A DNA stretch of 37,095 nt, taken from positions 1 to 37,095 of IMG/VR virus record IMGVR_UViG_3300035703_000223; one strand, written 5' to 3'. This document shows positions 20,764 to 28,709 of this stretch, one piece after another. The notes beneath the pieces were generated by a model that made no database searches, was not told the origin of the DNA, and saw only the letters and a list, made by a program, of their open reading frames with translations. This DNA is from a virus. Position 1 is the stretch's first letter. Each line of letters starts with the position of its first letter. Both the position numbers and the translations under genes were made by a program.

Positions 20764-21960
20764 ATGGATGCTTCAGAAATCAAAGGTATTGAGGACGTTA
20801 AAAGCGCGTTCCTCTCGCAACATCATGAGTTGAAGTCCTTCATTGAGAAGGCCAACAACGAAATTAAGGACGCTGGCTCTGTCTCTGCCGAGACGAAGGC
20901 CGCTGTCGATAAGATCAGCACGACTGCTAACGAGTTGGCTGACCGCATCGGCAAGCTCGAAGCGAAAGCCTCGCGCAGCGTCGATCTGTCGGGCGAGCGC
21001 AAGAGCCTCGGTCGCGCCTTCTCGGAGAGCAACGAGTACAAGGCTCTCCGCGCTGGTAGCACCAAGTCGGCTCGTATGGATGTGAAGGCCATTACCAACG
21101 TGATGCCGCCGTCCAATGATGCGCCGCTCGTTGCTGCGGATCGCCTCCCGGGAATGATCACGCCGCCGACCCGTCGGCTCACGATCCGTGATCTTCTGGC
21201 CTCGGGCGTCACCTCGAGCAACCTTGTCGAGTTTGCCAAGGAGAATGTGTTCACGGATAACGCCGGTCCGCAGGTTGGTGCTTCGCCGACCGTACAGGCT
21301 GAAAACGTGACCAAGCCAGAGTCGGATATCACCTTCACGCTCGCTAGCGTGCCGGTGGTGACGCTCTCGCACTTCATCCTCGCCTCGCGTCAGGTGCTCG
21401 ATGACTCGCCGATGCTGGAGAGCTACATCAACACCCGCTTGCTCTACGGCTTGAAGCTCGAAGAGGAGACTCAACTCCTTAACGGCTCGGGCGCGTTCGG
21501 CAACATCTCTGGCTTGAACACGAACCGCACGGCGTACAATCGCCATGTTGCTGGTGATACGAAGATCGACACGCTCCGTCGTGCAATCACGCAGCTCCAG
21601 CTTTCGGAGTTCCAAGCCGAGGCGATCATCATCAACCCGGCGCAGTGGGAACAGATCGAGCTGCAGAAGGATGACGAGAAAAACTATGTGTTTGCTTCTG
21701 TCGTTCAGGCTGTCGGTCCAACCCTCTGGGGCTTGCCGGTCGTTGCGACCAACTCGATGCCTAACAACCAGTTCCTCGTTGCGAACCTCTCGCAAGCGGC
21801 ACAGGTTTGGGATCGTATGCAAGCGACCGTTGAGCTCTCGCGCGAAGATGACACCAACTTCCGTAAGAATATGGTGACCATCCTCGCCGAGGAGCGCATC
21901 GCTCTTGCGGTGTATCGTTCGTCCGCTCTCATCGGCGGCAACTTCCCGCAGACGCCGTAA
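20764..21960 (+). CDS. Major capsid protein (HK97 fold)
   Basis: A 398-residue protein starting at ATG 20764 with a GAGGT site; an upstream start at 20749 would lack one. Residues 1-100 form a coiled-coil delta (scaffold) domain; protease cleavage is expected near 105-115. The HK97-fold part contains PTRRLTIRDLLASGVTSSNL, VEFAKENVFTDNAG, FTLASVPVVTLSHFILASRQ, LESYINTRLLYGLKLEEETQ, IINPAQWEQIELQKDDEKNY and VTILAEERIALAVYRSSALI. Codon use is distinct: Leu is mostly CTC or TTG and CTA is almost absent, unlike nearby accessory genes, as expected for very high expression. Confidence 0.95.
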   Translation: MDASEIKGIEDVKSAFLSQHHELKSFIEKANNEIKDAGSVSAETKAAVDKISTTANELADRIGKLEAKASRSVDLSGERKSLGRAFSESNEYKALRAGSTKSARMDVKAITNVMPPSNDAPLVAADRLPGMITPPTRRLTIRDLLASGVTSSNLVEFAKENVFTDNAGPQVGASPTVQAENVTKPESDITFTLASVPVVTLSHFILASRQVLDDSPMLESYINTRLLYGLKLEEETQLLNGSGAFGNISGLNTNRTAYNRHVAGDTKIDTLRRAITQLQLSEFQAEAIIINPAQWEQIELQKDDEKNYVFASVVQAVGPTLWGLPVVATNSMPNNQFLVANLSQAAQVWDRMQATVELSREDDTNFRKNMVTILAEERIALAVYRSSALIGGNFPQTP

Positions 21961-21966
21961 GGCAAT

Positions 21967-21996
21967 AGGGGGAGCCGGGGAAACTCGGCTCTCCCT
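21967..21996 (+). terminator. Hairpin after the capsid gene
   Basis: Arms AGGGGGAGCCG (21967-21977) and CGGCTCTCCCT (21986-21996) form an 11-pair stem with one G.U. A pyrimidine stretch CTCTTATG follows rather than a clean T run. It probably gives partial termination or 3'-end protection, keeping capsid mRNA in excess over the downstream cassette. Confidence 0.6.
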
Positions 21997-22001
21997 CTCT
22001 T

Positions 22002-22436
22002 ATGTTTAGAGTAGAAGCAAAAGTCCCATTTTGGTGTAGCGTGACTGGCGGTCGTATTCCGTTCGAGCGCTTTTCTACCGATAGGGATACGGCTTACCGA
22101 TTGCAAAAGGTCGGACTTGTCGAGATCATCGACGAGAAATGGAATTTAGAGACGAAAGACGGACAGCCGTCATCATCGCTAGCGGACCATCGGCAGCAGA
22201 AGCCGATCTATCCTTACTCGAAGGCTGGCCGGTCATCGCGGTCAACGATTGCTGGAGACTCTACCCAGCAGACGTCCTCTACGCTTGCGACGAACAATGG
22301 TGGAACCGATACCACAGAGAAACCGAAATTTTCCGTGGTCAGCGGTGGACGCAGAGCAGGGAGGCCGCGAAAAGGTACGGCCTCCACCACATCGAAGGGC
22401 AGCACGGATCAGGATTTTCCACCCGACGCGGCCTAA
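22002..22436 (+). CDS. Small protein overlapping the next gene, possible head protein
   Basis: A 144-residue frame starting six bases after the hairpin. Residues 1-50 look like a folded domain (MFRVEAKVPFWCSVTGGRIP, TAYRLQKVGLVEII). The rest is Ser/Thr/Gly/Lys-rich, probably disordered, and ends GRRAGRPRKGTASTT, an AT-hook-like basic patch. From 22139 on it is overlapped for 298 bases by a well-supported gene in another frame. No SD is seen. The first part fills an otherwise empty gap and looks real; the tail is either a true overprinted region or a run-on. Confidence 0.5.
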   Translation: MFRVEAKVPFWCSVTGGRIPFERFSTDRDTAYRLQKVGLVEIIDEKWNLETKDGQPSSSLADHRQQKPIYPYSKAGRSSRSTIAGDSTQQTSSTLATNNGGTDTTEKPKFSVVSGGRRAGRPRKGTASTTSKGSTDQDFPPDAA

Positions 22437-22723
22437 TTAAATACAACTGGAATTCTGGCGCACAGGCAATGCAGCTAGGCTGGCAGCTAGGCGCTAGGCG
22501 ATTTGTGCTCATCGGTTTTGATATGCAGCCCGTAGATGGCAAGGTGCATTGGTTCGGCGATCACCCGCGCGGCTTGATCAATGAATCGCCGTGGCAGATG
22601 TTCATATCCGCATTTGAAGTGATCGCCAAGGATTGCCAAGAGCTAGGCATCGAGGTGATCAATACGAGTCGCATATCAAAGCTGACTTGCTTCCCTAAAG
22701 CCTCGCTAACAGAGGCGCTATGA
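22139..22723 (+). CDS. ASGPS-motif protein, putative sugar/nucleotide-sugar enzyme
   Basis: A 194-residue protein. TAVIIASGPSAAEADLSLLE (9-28) and VIAVNDCWRLYPADVLYACD are the Rossmann-like opening seen in DUF115/MAF-like proteins and related phage enzymes, in which the GPS loop probably binds a nucleotide or nucleotide sugar. Later, ARRFVLIGFDMQPVDGKVHW and CQELGIEVINTSRISKL complete the fold. It opens the sugar cassette behind the capsid gene and overlaps the next gene (ATGA). DUF115-type proteins are linked to flagellin or surface glycosylation. The substrate here is unknown. Confidence 0.75.
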   Translation: MEFRDERRTAVIIASGPSAAEADLSLLEGWPVIAVNDCWRLYPADVLYACDEQWWNRYHRETEIFRGQRWTQSREAAKRYGLHHIEGQHGSGFSTRRGLIKYNWNSGAQAMQLGWQLGARRFVLIGFDMQPVDGKVHWFGDHPRGLINESPWQMFISAFEVIAKDCQELGIEVINTSRISKLTCFPKASLTEAL

Positions 22724-23484
22724 GAGCCTTTGTCCTCATACGCCATGATCCGCTATACCGTAGAGCATCCTTCGAGCAGGGCTTACGGGCTGTAGGCTAT
22801 GAGATACACGGCATACCTAGGAACACGATAAAACCTAGCGATGTGCTGGTAATCTGGAATCGCTACGGCGAGGGCGCTATCTATGCTGATCGCTTCGAGG
22901 CAGCTGGCGCTAGAGTCCTAGTTGCAGAGAATGGATACCTAGGGCGCGATTGGCGCGGCGAGCACTGGTATGCGCTGGCCGCTAACTATCACAACGGCGC
23001 TGGCAGTTGGCCTCGAGGAGGGGCAGAGCGCTGGAATGATTGGCGCGTGCCAATGGCTGAATGGCGAACGGGTGGCAATGAAATAGTGATCCTCGCTACC
23101 CGTAGCATCGGTCCTGTAGGCGTAGCGGAGCCGCATGGATGGTGCGGTCAACAGTACGATTCGCTGCGGCGTATGACGGACAGGCCTGTTAGAATTCGAG
23201 AGCACCCCGGCGAGAGGCCATGCGTAAGTTTAGAGCATGACCTACGCGATGCGTATGCGGTGCTCACTTGGGGTTCCGGTGCAGCGCTAAAAGCTCTGTT
23301 GATGGGCATTCCGGTTTTTTATGGATTCAAAAATTGGATTGGCGCTGGTGCTGGTCGAGTCTGGGATGGCAACCTAGAGCCCGCTAGACCGTGCCGCCTA
23401 AATACATTTCAGACATTGGCGTGGTCCATGTGGAACACCCGAGAAATAGCTACCGGGGAGCCCTTCGCTCGGCTTCTGGCGTGA
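22720..23484 (+). CDS. GT-B-like glycosyltransferase paralogue A
   Basis: A 254-residue protein, first of three tandem paralogues. The N-terminal half has IKPSDVLVIWNRYGEGAIYA and GARVLVAENGYLGRD. The C-terminal half has VRIREHPGE, LEHDLRDAYAVLTWGSGAAL and KALLMGIPVFYGFKN (184-203), a pattern like the donor-binding end of capsule-type (KpsC/KpsS-like) and other GT-B enzymes: a Ser/Gly-rich loop followed by a helix and G-x-P. It is the most divergent of the three. Sugar donor and acceptor are unknown. It overlaps both neighbours by four bases. Confidence 0.68.
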   Translation: MRAFVLIRHDPLYRRASFEQGLRAVGYEIHGIPRNTIKPSDVLVIWNRYGEGAIYADRFEAAGARVLVAENGYLGRDWRGEHWYALAANYHNGAGSWPRGGAERWNDWRVPMAEWRTGGNEIVILATRSIGPVGVAEPHGWCGQQYDSLRRMTDRPVRIREHPGERPCVSLEHDLRDAYAVLTWGSGAALKALLMGIPVFYGFKNWIGAGAGRVWDGNLEPARPCRLNTFQTLAWSMWNTREIATGEPFARLLA

Positions 23485-24320
23485 AGGTAGTTATCTACGA
23501 GCAGCGCTCGCACGTTAGAAGCAAGATGATCTGCGATGCGATGCAGCTCGGCATCAGCCGGTGCGGGGATTTTGTTGTTCGCACCTATGCGGATCAATTC
23601 AAATCAGCTGGCGATGAGTGGGCTGTGTTCTACGGCCTAGACGGAAAGTTAAAAGAGATATTCGACACCTACTCAAAACTAGGTCGCGCGGTCTATGTAG
23701 ACCTAGGCTATTGGGGAAGGACGCAGGGCGGTAAGCTGGCTGGCTTTCATAAGATCGTGCTGAACGGTCGCCACCCAGAGGGCTATTATCGGCGCGGCTA
23801 CCCTAGCGATAGGTTCGCAGCGCATAACGTAGCGATCCAGCCGTGGCGCTCTGGCGGCACGCACATCTTGATCGCTGGCATGAGCGATAAGGCGGCGTTC
23901 TACGCAGGGTTTAAGGCCGAGGAGTGGGAGCGCGAGACTATAGCTAAACTACAGGCCGTCACCACCCGGCCTATCGTCTACCGGCCTAAACCTAGCTGGA
24001 AGGGCGCGAGGCCTATACACGGCGTGCAATACTCCGAGCCAGCCGTACCGCTAGAGCTAGCGATAAAGCACGCATGGGCGGTGGTCACGCACCACAGCAA
24101 CGTGGCGGTCGATGCTATCCTCGCTGGCGTACCGGCCTTCTGCTGGCACGGCGTAGCGCGAGAGATGAGCAGCCAAGATATAGGGCAAATTGAGCACCCA
24201 TTTAGACCCGAAGGCAGACTGGAGTGGGCATCGGATATAGCCTATACCCAATGGTCTGTCGTAGAGATCGCGCACGGCCTTCCGTGGGCGCATTTCAAAC
24301 GAGAGGGGCTGGTAGGGTGA
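23481..24320 (+). CDS. GT-B-like glycosyltransferase paralogue B
   Basis: A 279-residue protein. The start chosen is GTG 23481, overlapping the previous stop (GTGA); the frame is open further upstream but would overlap paralogue A by 90 bases. It contains AVYVDLGYWGR (70-80), IVYRPKPSW (165-173), KHAWAVVTHHSNVAVDAILA (196-215) and GVPAFCW, then QWSVVEIAHGLPWAHFK. It aligns with paralogue C almost without gaps; the YRPKPSW and AWA-VTH motifs fall at the same residue numbers. Likely a glycosyltransferase in the same pathway as its neighbours. Confidence 0.7.
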   Translation: MKVVIYEQRSHVRSKMICDAMQLGISRCGDFVVRTYADQFKSAGDEWAVFYGLDGKLKEIFDTYSKLGRAVYVDLGYWGRTQGGKLAGFHKIVLNGRHPEGYYRRGYPSDRFAAHNVAIQPWRSGGTHILIAGMSDKAAFYAGFKAEEWERETIAKLQAVTTRPIVYRPKPSWKGARPIHGVQYSEPAVPLELAIKHAWAVVTHHSNVAVDAILAGVPAFCWHGVAREMSSQDIGQIEHPFRPEGRLEWASDIAYTQWSVVEIAHGLPWAHFKREGLVG

Positions 24321-25168
24321 GGGTGGTTTTCTACTACGCCGAGAAGCCGCGAGAGCGCATTTTACAGGGTGCGTTCGCGGAGGGCGTGAAGGTACACGGC
24401 GATGAGTTCGAGGCGCGGCTACTCTCGCAGGGGGTAGTGGACTGCGATGTGGCCGTGATGGTCGGCGTGAAGAGCAGGGAGCTATTCCAGACTCACTGGA
24501 AGGCTGGCACGCATACCGTACTGCTGGACAAGGGCTACCACAGGGCTACCTACCCCGGCGGGGCTAGGGGCTGGATTTACTGGCGCGTGGCGGTCAATGC
24601 TCACCAGTGTACCGCCTACCTATCGCAGAACAGACCGAGCGATAGAGCCAAGAAGATAGGCTGGCACGTTCAGCGCTGGCGCAAGAATGGGAGCCACATC
24701 CTATTTGGCGGCAGCAGTCAGAAATATCACGAATTTGTTGACGCTGGCGATCCGACAGAGTTCGCCAAAAAGACGATCAGACGCATAGCTAAATTTAGCT
24801 CACGCGAGATTATCTATCGTCCGAAGCCTAGTTGGGATGGCGCTGTACCCGTAGAAGGCGCGACCTTGCGCGATGAGTTCGTGCCGCTAGCGCATGACCT
24901 CGAGGGCGCATGGGCTACCGTCACGCATGGTTCTAGCATCTGCCTCGAATCTATCTTGTGCGGCGTGCCGGTGGTCGTGCTAGGCGATGCGGTAGCAAAA
25001 CCGATCAGCTCTACCGACCTGTTAGAGATAGAATCGCCGCGACTGGCAAGCGAGGATGAGGTGAGCCAATGGCTAGCCAATCTCGCCTATCAGCAATGGA
25101 CGCTAGCGGAATTCGCCAGCGGTGAGGCATGGGGAAACATTAAGTCGGTGATATATGGCGCGTATTAG
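24317..25168 (+). CDS. GT-B-like glycosyltransferase paralogue C
   Basis: A 283-residue protein starting at GTG 24317, overlapping paralogue B (GTGA). Motifs: HTVLLDKGYHRATYPGGARG, NRPSDRAKKIGW, IIYRPKPSW (165-173), GAWATVTHGSSICLESILCG (197-216), VPVVVLGDAVAKPISSTDLL and YQQWTLAEFASGEAW. The THGSS loop, helix and CGVP turn are those of polysaccharide-type GT-B enzymes. It is very close to B in length and motif spacing. Overlaps the FAD oxidoreductase gene by 14 bases. Confidence 0.7.
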   Translation: MRVVFYYAEKPRERILQGAFAEGVKVHGDEFEARLLSQGVVDCDVAVMVGVKSRELFQTHWKAGTHTVLLDKGYHRATYPGGARGWIYWRVAVNAHQCTAYLSQNRPSDRAKKIGWHVQRWRKNGSHILFGGSSQKYHEFVDAGDPTEFAKKTIRRIAKFSSREIIYRPKPSWDGAVPVEGATLRDEFVPLAHDLEGAWATVTHGSSICLESILCGVPVVVLGDAVAKPISSTDLLEIESPRLASEDEVSQWLANLAYQQWTLAEFASGEAWGNIKSVIYGAY

Positions 25169-26141
25169 GGTTCTCGGTGGCGGCTGGTATGGCTGTCATA
25201 TAGCAAAGACGCTATCCGAGGAAGGCTATCAAGTAGAGCTACATGAGAGAGCGCCGCGATTATTCTCTGGTGCATCTGGCGGCAATCCCGCTCGATTGCA
25301 TCTAGGGTTTCACTACCCGCGATCACGACTAACCCGAGCAGCTAGCCAAGAACACTATCTAGCGTTCATGGAGCAGTACGGGCATCTGACTCGCGCAGTG
25401 CCGATCAATCTCTACTGCATAGCCGCGCATGACTCGTTGCTGGACTTCGGTACATATAGGCAAGTCTTACAGGGTGAGCTTGAATTTGTGACCGTGCATG
25501 AGCCATCAGATTTTGGCCTGACCAATATTGAGGGTGCGCTACTGACGGGCGAGCGGCATATCGTTATTAACGCCGCGCGTGACTATTACGAGAAAGAGCT
25601 TGCCTCTCTGGTGCGCTATCAGACGCCGCCAGAGGAGCGCGATGATTTCGACTGGACGATTGACTGCACATTCTGTGCTAGAGATAACGCAGCGATTGAT
25701 CGCTATGAGCCGTGCTTAACGGTTCTGCTGGAAGGTCCAACGGATAAAGCCATCACGATTATGGATGGTCCATTCCCGTCGATCTATCCGTGGAATGAGG
25801 AAATGGGCTTATCTAGCCTAACTAGTGCGAGTCTCACGCCATTCTCAAAATCTCTGAAAACGCACGAAGAGGCTACAGCGGTTCTTAATTCGCAGACTGT
25901 AGATAGTATCCGCGAGCGCTGTCAGGCGATGGTGCAGCAGATCGCGCACTTCTACCCTGCCGTCCTCGAGGAGTACCGGGTTGCGGATTACAAGCTGACG
26001 ATACGCGCACAGCCTCGATCTGGTTCTGACGCTCGGCTGGTCGATATTGTACAGACCGCTCCGCGCGTTCTGCGTATCCGCGCTGGCAAGATTGACGCGA
26101 TACTGCACGCACGCGAAATGCTGAAGGAATGGCTACCGTGA
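25155..26141 (+). CDS. FAD-dependent oxidoreductase of polysaccharide-locus type
   Basis: A 328-residue protein with the dinucleotide-binding start IRVLGGGWYGCHIAKTLSEE (4-23) and the family signature SGASGGNPARLHLGFHYPRS (38-57), known from DAO-like FAD oxidoreductases encoded in bacterial capsule and LPS clusters. Later, INLYCIAAHDSLLDF, DWTIDCTF, MDGPFPSIYPW and VQTAPRVLRIRAGKIDAIL correspond to substrate-domain strands and the final FAD-contact region. It probably oxidises or rearranges a sugar or amino sugar. It lies between three GT-like genes and an SDR gene, which supports a glycan pathway. Confidence 0.82.
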   Translation: MARIRVLGGGWYGCHIAKTLSEEGYQVELHERAPRLFSGASGGNPARLHLGFHYPRSRLTRAASQEHYLAFMEQYGHLTRAVPINLYCIAAHDSLLDFGTYRQVLQGELEFVTVHEPSDFGLTNIEGALLTGERHIVINAARDYYEKELASLVRYQTPPEERDDFDWTIDCTFCARDNAAIDRYEPCLTVLLEGPTDKAITIMDGPFPSIYPWNEEMGLSSLTSASLTPFSKSLKTHEEATAVLNSQTVDSIRERCQAMVQQIAHFYPAVLEEYRVADYKLTIRAQPRSGSDARLVDIVQTAPRVLRIRAGKIDAILHAREMLKEWLP

Positions 26142-26680
26142 TAGCGGTGACGGGTAGACGGACTACGATTGTTGAAGAGCTAGGTGTGTATGAGCCCATC
26201 GAGAGAATCGAGGAGCACTATCTACCTAGCACGGACAAGTTTGTTCTAGCTGCTGGCGTTCTGATCGGTAAGAAGATAGCCGACATGAGTACGCTAGAGG
26301 CTTATGACACGGTTTTCGTCAATCTAATCTCGACGATGAGAACCTGTGAGCGCATTCTGTCTCTTGTACCTAATGCGCGTATCTGCATAATCGGTAGTTG
26401 CTCTGGGATCAAAGGCAGTTACGATCAGTTGTATGGGGCGAGCAAGGCGGGCATACATCACTACGTTAAAACCCGCAAAGTACTCGACGCCCAACAACTG
26501 ATCGCTGTCTCTCCGTGCATCATCTCTGATTCTGGTATGACGCGCCGCCGTAGCGATTACGATGACGTCATCGAGAATCGAGATACCGTTACTGCAAAAC
26601 AGGTAGCTGATGTGGTCTATGGACTACTGACGATGAGCCCCGCTGTATCTAATCAGATCGTGCCGGTTGGTCCGTGCTGA
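26129..26680 (+). CDS. Short SDR-family oxidoreductase
   Basis: A 183-residue protein. ATG 26129 opens it, but GTG 26138, overlapping the previous stop (GTGA) with GAAGGA nine bases before, may be the true start. SDR features: IAVTGR at the N-terminus in place of the full TGxxxGxG, CIIGSCSG with catalytic Ser, and the active-site LYGASKAG with Tyr102 and Lys106, then ISDSGMTRR. It is shorter than usual SDRs (about 250) with a reduced cofactor loop. It probably works with the FAD enzyme on the same sugar. Confidence 0.78.
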   Translation: MATVIAVTGRRTTIVEELGVYEPIERIEEHYLPSTDKFVLAAGVLIGKKIADMSTLEAYDTVFVNLISTMRTCERILSLVPNARICIIGSCSGIKGSYDQLYGASKAGIHHYVKTRKVLDAQQLIAVSPCIISDSGMTRRRSDYDDVIENRDTVTAKQVADVVYGLLTMSPAVSNQIVPVGPC

Positions 26681-27414
26681 CCGTCTGTACGGGCTGGAGC
26701 CCTAAAGGGTGGGTAGAGTACGGCGAGGCATTCGTACATAGCGCTGCGCGTCATTGGTCTAGCGATATTAGATTGCTAGCCTATGTCGAGGAGCTTATCG
26801 AATTACCGATAGGCGAATGCCGGTCTGTCTTACAGATACCGGGCTGCGTAGAATTTATTGACAAGTACCGCGACGATAAGCGGGCTAATGGGCGAGATGT
26901 ACAATCTAACTGGAAAGAGGCTGCGAAGAAGCGCGGCTATCATTTCCGTTGGGATGCGTGGAAATTCTGTCGGCAGGGATTCATACCGCTAGCCGCAGCG
27001 CAAGAATGCGAGACAGAATACCTAGCGTGGTTCGATGCTGATGTGGTGACGTTCGCAGACGTTAGTGCGGAGGACATTACCAGCCTGTTGCCTAGCGGAT
27101 ACGATGTGGCCTATCTCGGTAGACCTAAATGGTCAGAGATCGGTTTTCAGTTATACCGATTGCCAGCTGCGCTACCGATGCTAGAGCAATTCTCTCGATA
27201 CTACAGAGATGAGACGGTATTTGATCTGCACGAATGGCATTCTGCCTATGTGTTCGATCGCGCACGCGAGGCGACTGGCATAGCTGGCTGGAATCTCACG
27301 CCTAACCGTGAAGGCGATGTGTGGCCGTATACGCCGCTCTCTAAATTTAGCGTACATCTGAAAGGTGATAGGAAAGGCAATGCAAAACGTCTTGCGGGTC
27401 TACATAGGATTTGA
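26674..27414 (+). CDS. GT-A-type glycosyltransferase
   Basis: A 246-residue protein starting at GTG 26674. It has a Rossmann-like beginning (MLTVCTGWSPKGWVEYGEAF), a FRWDAWKFCRQGFIPLAAA helix region, TEYLAWFDADVVTF with the DAD metal/nucleotide-sugar motif at 121-123, YDVAYLGRPKWSEIGFQLYR and FDLHEWHSAYVFDRAR. This is the layout of small GT-A enzymes of phage and capsule origin. It would transfer a sugar from a nucleotide donor with a divalent metal. It overlaps the next GT gene by 35 bases. Confidence 0.8.
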   Translation: MLTVCTGWSPKGWVEYGEAFVHSAARHWSSDIRLLAYVEELIELPIGECRSVLQIPGCVEFIDKYRDDKRANGRDVQSNWKEAAKKRGYHFRWDAWKFCRQGFIPLAAAQECETEYLAWFDADVVTFADVSAEDITSLLPSGYDVAYLGRPKWSEIGFQLYRLPAALPMLEQFSRYYRDETVFDLHEWHSAYVFDRAREATGIAGWNLTPNREGDVWPYTPLSKFSVHLKGDRKGNAKRLAGLHRI

Positions 27415-28099
27415 TTCACGCGAGACCATTGCCTACGAGGTAGCAGAGAAGTCGCTCCTCGAGTACGCCAGCACGCCTGTGATGGTAACGCCTCTGTTAC
27501 TAGAGCGATTACAGGCGAGTGGGTTATCGCAGCGTCCGTATCGAGTCTATCGAGGCGGGGTCTGGGATGTTATTTCAGATGCGCCTGTATCGACTGAATT
27601 TGCAAACACTCGATTCCTAGTTCCTCTGCTAGCGCAGACTGGCTGGGCGTTATTTACTGACTGCGATGTAGTGTTCCTATCAGATGTGGCCGAGCTATTC
27701 GCTATGGCCGATCCGCGCTATGCGGTGATGTGCGTGAAGCATAATCACCAGCCGGTAGAGACAGAGAAAATGGATGGCTGCGTACAGACGAGCTATCCGC
27801 GCAAGAATTGGTCGAGTGTGGTTCTATTTAACTGTGACCACGAAGCTAATCGAGCACTCACGCTGCATCGCATTAACAATGCGCCCGGTAGAGAGCTGCA
27901 TCGGTTCTACTGGTTGCAGGATCATGAGATCGGCGAATTGCCGCTCGAATGGAATTGGCTCGTCGGTGTTCAGCCTAAACCGTTGAATCCCAAAATTGCA
28001 CATTTCACACTAGGGGGACCGTGGCTCCCCGAATGGAAGGCAGCAGAACATGATCAACTCTGGTTGGACTGTAAAGGTCGTCACACCCGCGCCGGTTGA
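27380..28099 (+). CDS. GT8-like glycosyltransferase
   Basis: A 239-residue protein starting at ATG 27380 with an AGGAAAGG site; an earlier GTG at 27365 is less likely. It begins VYIGFDSRETIAYEVAEKSL, then ISDAPVSTEFANTRFLVPLL, GWALFTDCDVVFLSDVAELF with the DxD motif DCD at 94-96, KNWSSVVLFNCDHEAN, LQDHEIGELPLEWNWLVG and AHFTLGGPWLPEW. This matches a GT8/GT24-like family common in phages and surface-polysaccharide loci. It is the last gene of the sugar cassette and overlaps the connector gene by 50 bases, tying the cassette to virion genes. Confidence 0.85.
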   Translation: MQNVLRVYIGFDSRETIAYEVAEKSLLEYASTPVMVTPLLLERLQASGLSQRPYRVYRGGVWDVISDAPVSTEFANTRFLVPLLAQTGWALFTDCDVVFLSDVAELFAMADPRYAVMCVKHNHQPVETEKMDGCVQTSYPRKNWSSVVLFNCDHEANRALTLHRINNAPGRELHRFYWLQDHEIGELPLEWNWLVGVQPKPLNPKIAHFTLGGPWLPEWKAAEHDQLWLDCKGRHTRAG

Positions 28100-28709
28100 G
28101 CCCGTCGATTTAGAGACGGTAAAGCAGCACGCGCGTATTGATACGAGCGCTGATGATGATTTCATCGAGACGATCATTATTCCAACCGCTAGGGATCGAG
28201 CGCAGCAGTATTTACGGCGCAGTCTGATTGATACTGTAGTGGATATCACATGGGATGGTTTTCCGTGGTATCGCATTGATCAGGCATTCTTCGTGCCATG
28301 GGCTCCGATCAAGTCAATTATCTCTATCAGCTACCGCGATTCCTATGATGCGGTCACGGTGCTCGATAGCTCGATGTACCGACTAGAGAATGTGAATGAG
28401 CCAGCCCGTATCGTCCCTGCCTACGGCAAGTTGTGGCCTAACACTTCTGGCGGTATCGGCGCTGTCACGGTTCGCGCCTTCGTAGGCTATCCGCACGTTG
28501 CTGGCAATGCACACCCAGTCGGCAGTCCAGTACCGACACCGGCAGAGTATCGAGCAAACATACCGCCATCTATCAAACACGCAATCTTGATGGACTGCGG
28601 TCATCTCTATAATAACAGAGAAGCGGTGATGGAGATTCAAGGCGGCTCGCTGGTTACTACGCCGCTCGGTTGGGAATCACTCTTGGATCAATATAGGTTG
28701 ATGGTCTAA
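28050..28709 (+). CDS. Head-tail connector (HK97 gp6-like)
   Basis: A 219-residue protein with the head-tail connector pattern: EPVDLETVKQHARIDTSADD, DFIETIIIPTARDRAQQYL, ISISYRDSYDAVTVLDSS, AVTVRAFVGYP and IPPSIKHAILMDCGHLYNN, ending LLDQYRLMV. The gp6-type adaptor forms a ring under the portal. ATG 28050 is inside the upstream GT gene; no other start is better placed. The stop overlaps the next ATG by one base. Confidence 0.88.
   Translation: MINSGWTVKVVTPAPVEPVDLETVKQHARIDTSADDDFIETIIIPTARDRAQQYLRRSLIDTVVDITWDGFPWYRIDQAFFVPWAPIKSIISISYRDSYDAVTVLDSSMYRLENVNEPARIVPAYGKLWPNTSGGIGAVTVRAFVGYPHVAGNAHPVGSPVPTPAEYRANIPPSIKHAILMDCGHLYNNREAVMEIQGGSLVTTPLGWESLLDQYRLMV

Noticed and set aside
20773-21822. 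A 349-residue open frame on the strand opposite the major capsid gene
   Set aside because: It follows from the capsid gene's biased codon use (many CTC, CGC, GAG, few stops on the complement). The capsid assignment is secure and the antisense product is Arg-rich with no recognisable domain.
23391-23483. Upstream extension of GT paralogue B (and the similar one for C at 24224-24316)
   Set aside because: The frames are open upstream, but the extensions overlap the preceding genes by about 90 bases. GTG starts with GTGA overlaps give starts (MKVVIY, MRVVFY) that align with each other.
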